64,000 nucleotides of DNA, from positions 91,246-155,245 of IMG/VR virus record IMGVR_UViG_3300009506_000001. The stretch is one strand, 5' to 3'. The translations under genes and the position numbers were made by a program. Below, in pieces: positions 63,588 to 64,000 of this stretch (within the stretch, counting starts at the first letter, position 1; each line of letters begins with the position of its first letter). The stretch is from a virus. Under the pieces are notes generated by a model. It made no database searches. It saw nothing but the letters and a program-made list of their open reading frames with translations, and was not told where the DNA came from.

Positions 63588-64000
63588 TTAATGGTTGCCG
63601 CTGTTACCGGGATGTTCGCCAGTCGCATGCTCGATGGCATGCTCATTGGCATGCTCGGTCCCCTGACCAGATTCAGCACCGAATCCGAGACGCTCCTGCT
63701 CGTCGTTGCTTTCGTCATCGCCACCACCAGAACCGCCAGTGTCATCGCCACCACCAGAACCGCCAGTGTCATCGCCACCACCAGAACCGCCAGTGTCATC
63801 GCCACCACCAGAACCGCCAGTGTCAGTGTTACCAGGCGTGGAGCCACTACCGGAACCGTTGTCATCGGGATCGCTATCACCGTCACCAGAACCGCCAGGA
63901 GTTGCACCGCTGCGACCACTATCGTCATCAGCAGGAACCGCTGCACCACGACCGCTGTGGTTGTCGTCGTGATCGTAGTAGCCGACACCGAAGTAACCAT
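63588..64000 (-). CDS. Gly/Asp-repeat protein, C-terminal part (cut by right edge)
   Basis: A frame ending in TAA at 63588 runs off the right edge; 137 codons are visible. It is Gly/Asp/Ser-rich, with four exact copies of a nine-residue unit (GDDTGGSGG, 27 bases each) at 63715-63822, preceded by DGDSDPDDNGSGSGS-type stretches that recall calcium-binding repeats. The end is His/Glu-rich (EHANEHAIEHATGEHPG). It is probably a secreted or virion surface protein. Another frame on the same strand is open here but shows a low-complexity Thr/Val/Leu sequence typical of shadows. Confidence 0.7.
   Translation of the reverse strand, partial: GYFGVGYYDHDDNHSGRGAAVPADDDSGRSGATPGGSGDGDSDPDDNGSGSGSTPGNTDTGGSGGGDDTGGSGGGDDTGGSGGGDDTGGSGGGDDESNDEQERLGFGAESGQGTEHANEHAIEHATGEHPGNSGNH
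63715..63822. repeat. Four tandem 27-base repeats, in frame
   Basis: Four identical 27-base units (plus-strand TCATCGCCACCACCAGAACC...) in direct tandem with no spacer, all in frame within the Gly/Asp-repeat gene. Perfect identity at the DNA level points to recent expansion by slippage or recombination. Confidence 0.9.

Noticed and set aside
63715-63822. Tandem repeats that could suggest a CRISPR array.
   Set aside because: Units are directly abutting with no spacers and stay in frame inside a coding region. No cas genes are present.
63530-64000. A minus-strand frame giving a Thr/Val/Leu low-complexity protein over the repeat region.
   Set aside because: It is a frame shadow of the Gly/Asp-repeat gene and runs through the terminator at 63543-63566; the Gly/Asp frame ends sensibly before that terminator.

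Overview
The window reads as part of a large lytic T4-type myovirus genome. The backbone is recognisable: family B DNA polymerase (gp43-like), sliding clamp (gp45-like), DnaB-type helicase (gp41-like), both type II topoisomerase subunits (gp39/gp52-like), a 5'-3' exonuclease cut by the left edge, a DsbA-like protein, thymidylate synthase, DHFR, dCMP deaminase, PhoH and MazG-like enzymes, with T4-style late promoters (TATAAATA or CATAAATA). The host is probably an alphaproteobacterium (inference). The phage tmRNA is circularly permuted, as in that class. A secreted protein ends in a VPLPA/PEP-CTERM-like sorting tail, and the prkA-yeaH-spoVR trio is typical of proteobacteria. Genes are tightly packed, mostly on the minus strand, with many 1-14 base overlaps.

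Layout. 1-13.7 kb (minus): replication genes, a SleB-type lysin, two accessory enzymes, a run of virion- or unknown-type proteins and the helicase. 14.4-18.1 kb (plus): two tail-fibre-like genes sharing a C-terminal domain, closed by a terminator. 18.1-19.1 kb (minus): small genes and a deoxyribosyltransferase-like enzyme. 19.3-24.8 kb (plus): dCMP deaminase, B12-dependent ribonucleotide reductase, a free-standing GIY-YIG endonuclease, small proteins and a HAD phosphatase. 24.8-40.8 kb (minus): topoisomerase, PrimPol-type primase, ClpP-like protease, permuted tmRNA, Acb1-like anti-CBASS protein, DHFR, ThyA, MazG and a Thg1-like protein. 41.0-41.9 kb (plus): a PAS protein and a membrane coiled-coil protein. 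41.9-56.3 kb (minus): PhoH, the SpoVR/YeaH/PrkA trio, a second MazG, a second 2OG oxygenase, peptide deformylase, HNH genes, a tRNA with a probable CUA anticodon and ribosomal protein bS21. 56.3-58.9 kb: an RNA-rich stretch with a ~0.9 kb structured RNA candidate containing a tRNA-like segment, a second small RNA candidate, a tail-anchored metacaspase and an RNase P RNA. 58.9-64 kb: a beta-propeller-like protein, then small genes mixed with four tRNAs, the CTERM-tailed protein, a GatB/YqeY protein and a Gly/Asp-repeat protein cut by the right edge.

The most striking theme is control of host translation and RNA processing: RNase P RNA, permuted tmRNA beside a ClpP-like protease, five tRNAs, bS21, peptide deformylase, a Thg1-like polymerase, a possible Pth2-like peptidyl-tRNA hydrolase and GatB/YqeY. 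Two further modules are unusual for a phage: the PrkA kinase operon and a membrane-anchored metacaspase under a late-type promoter. All functions are inferred by reading the translated sequence; no database search was run.
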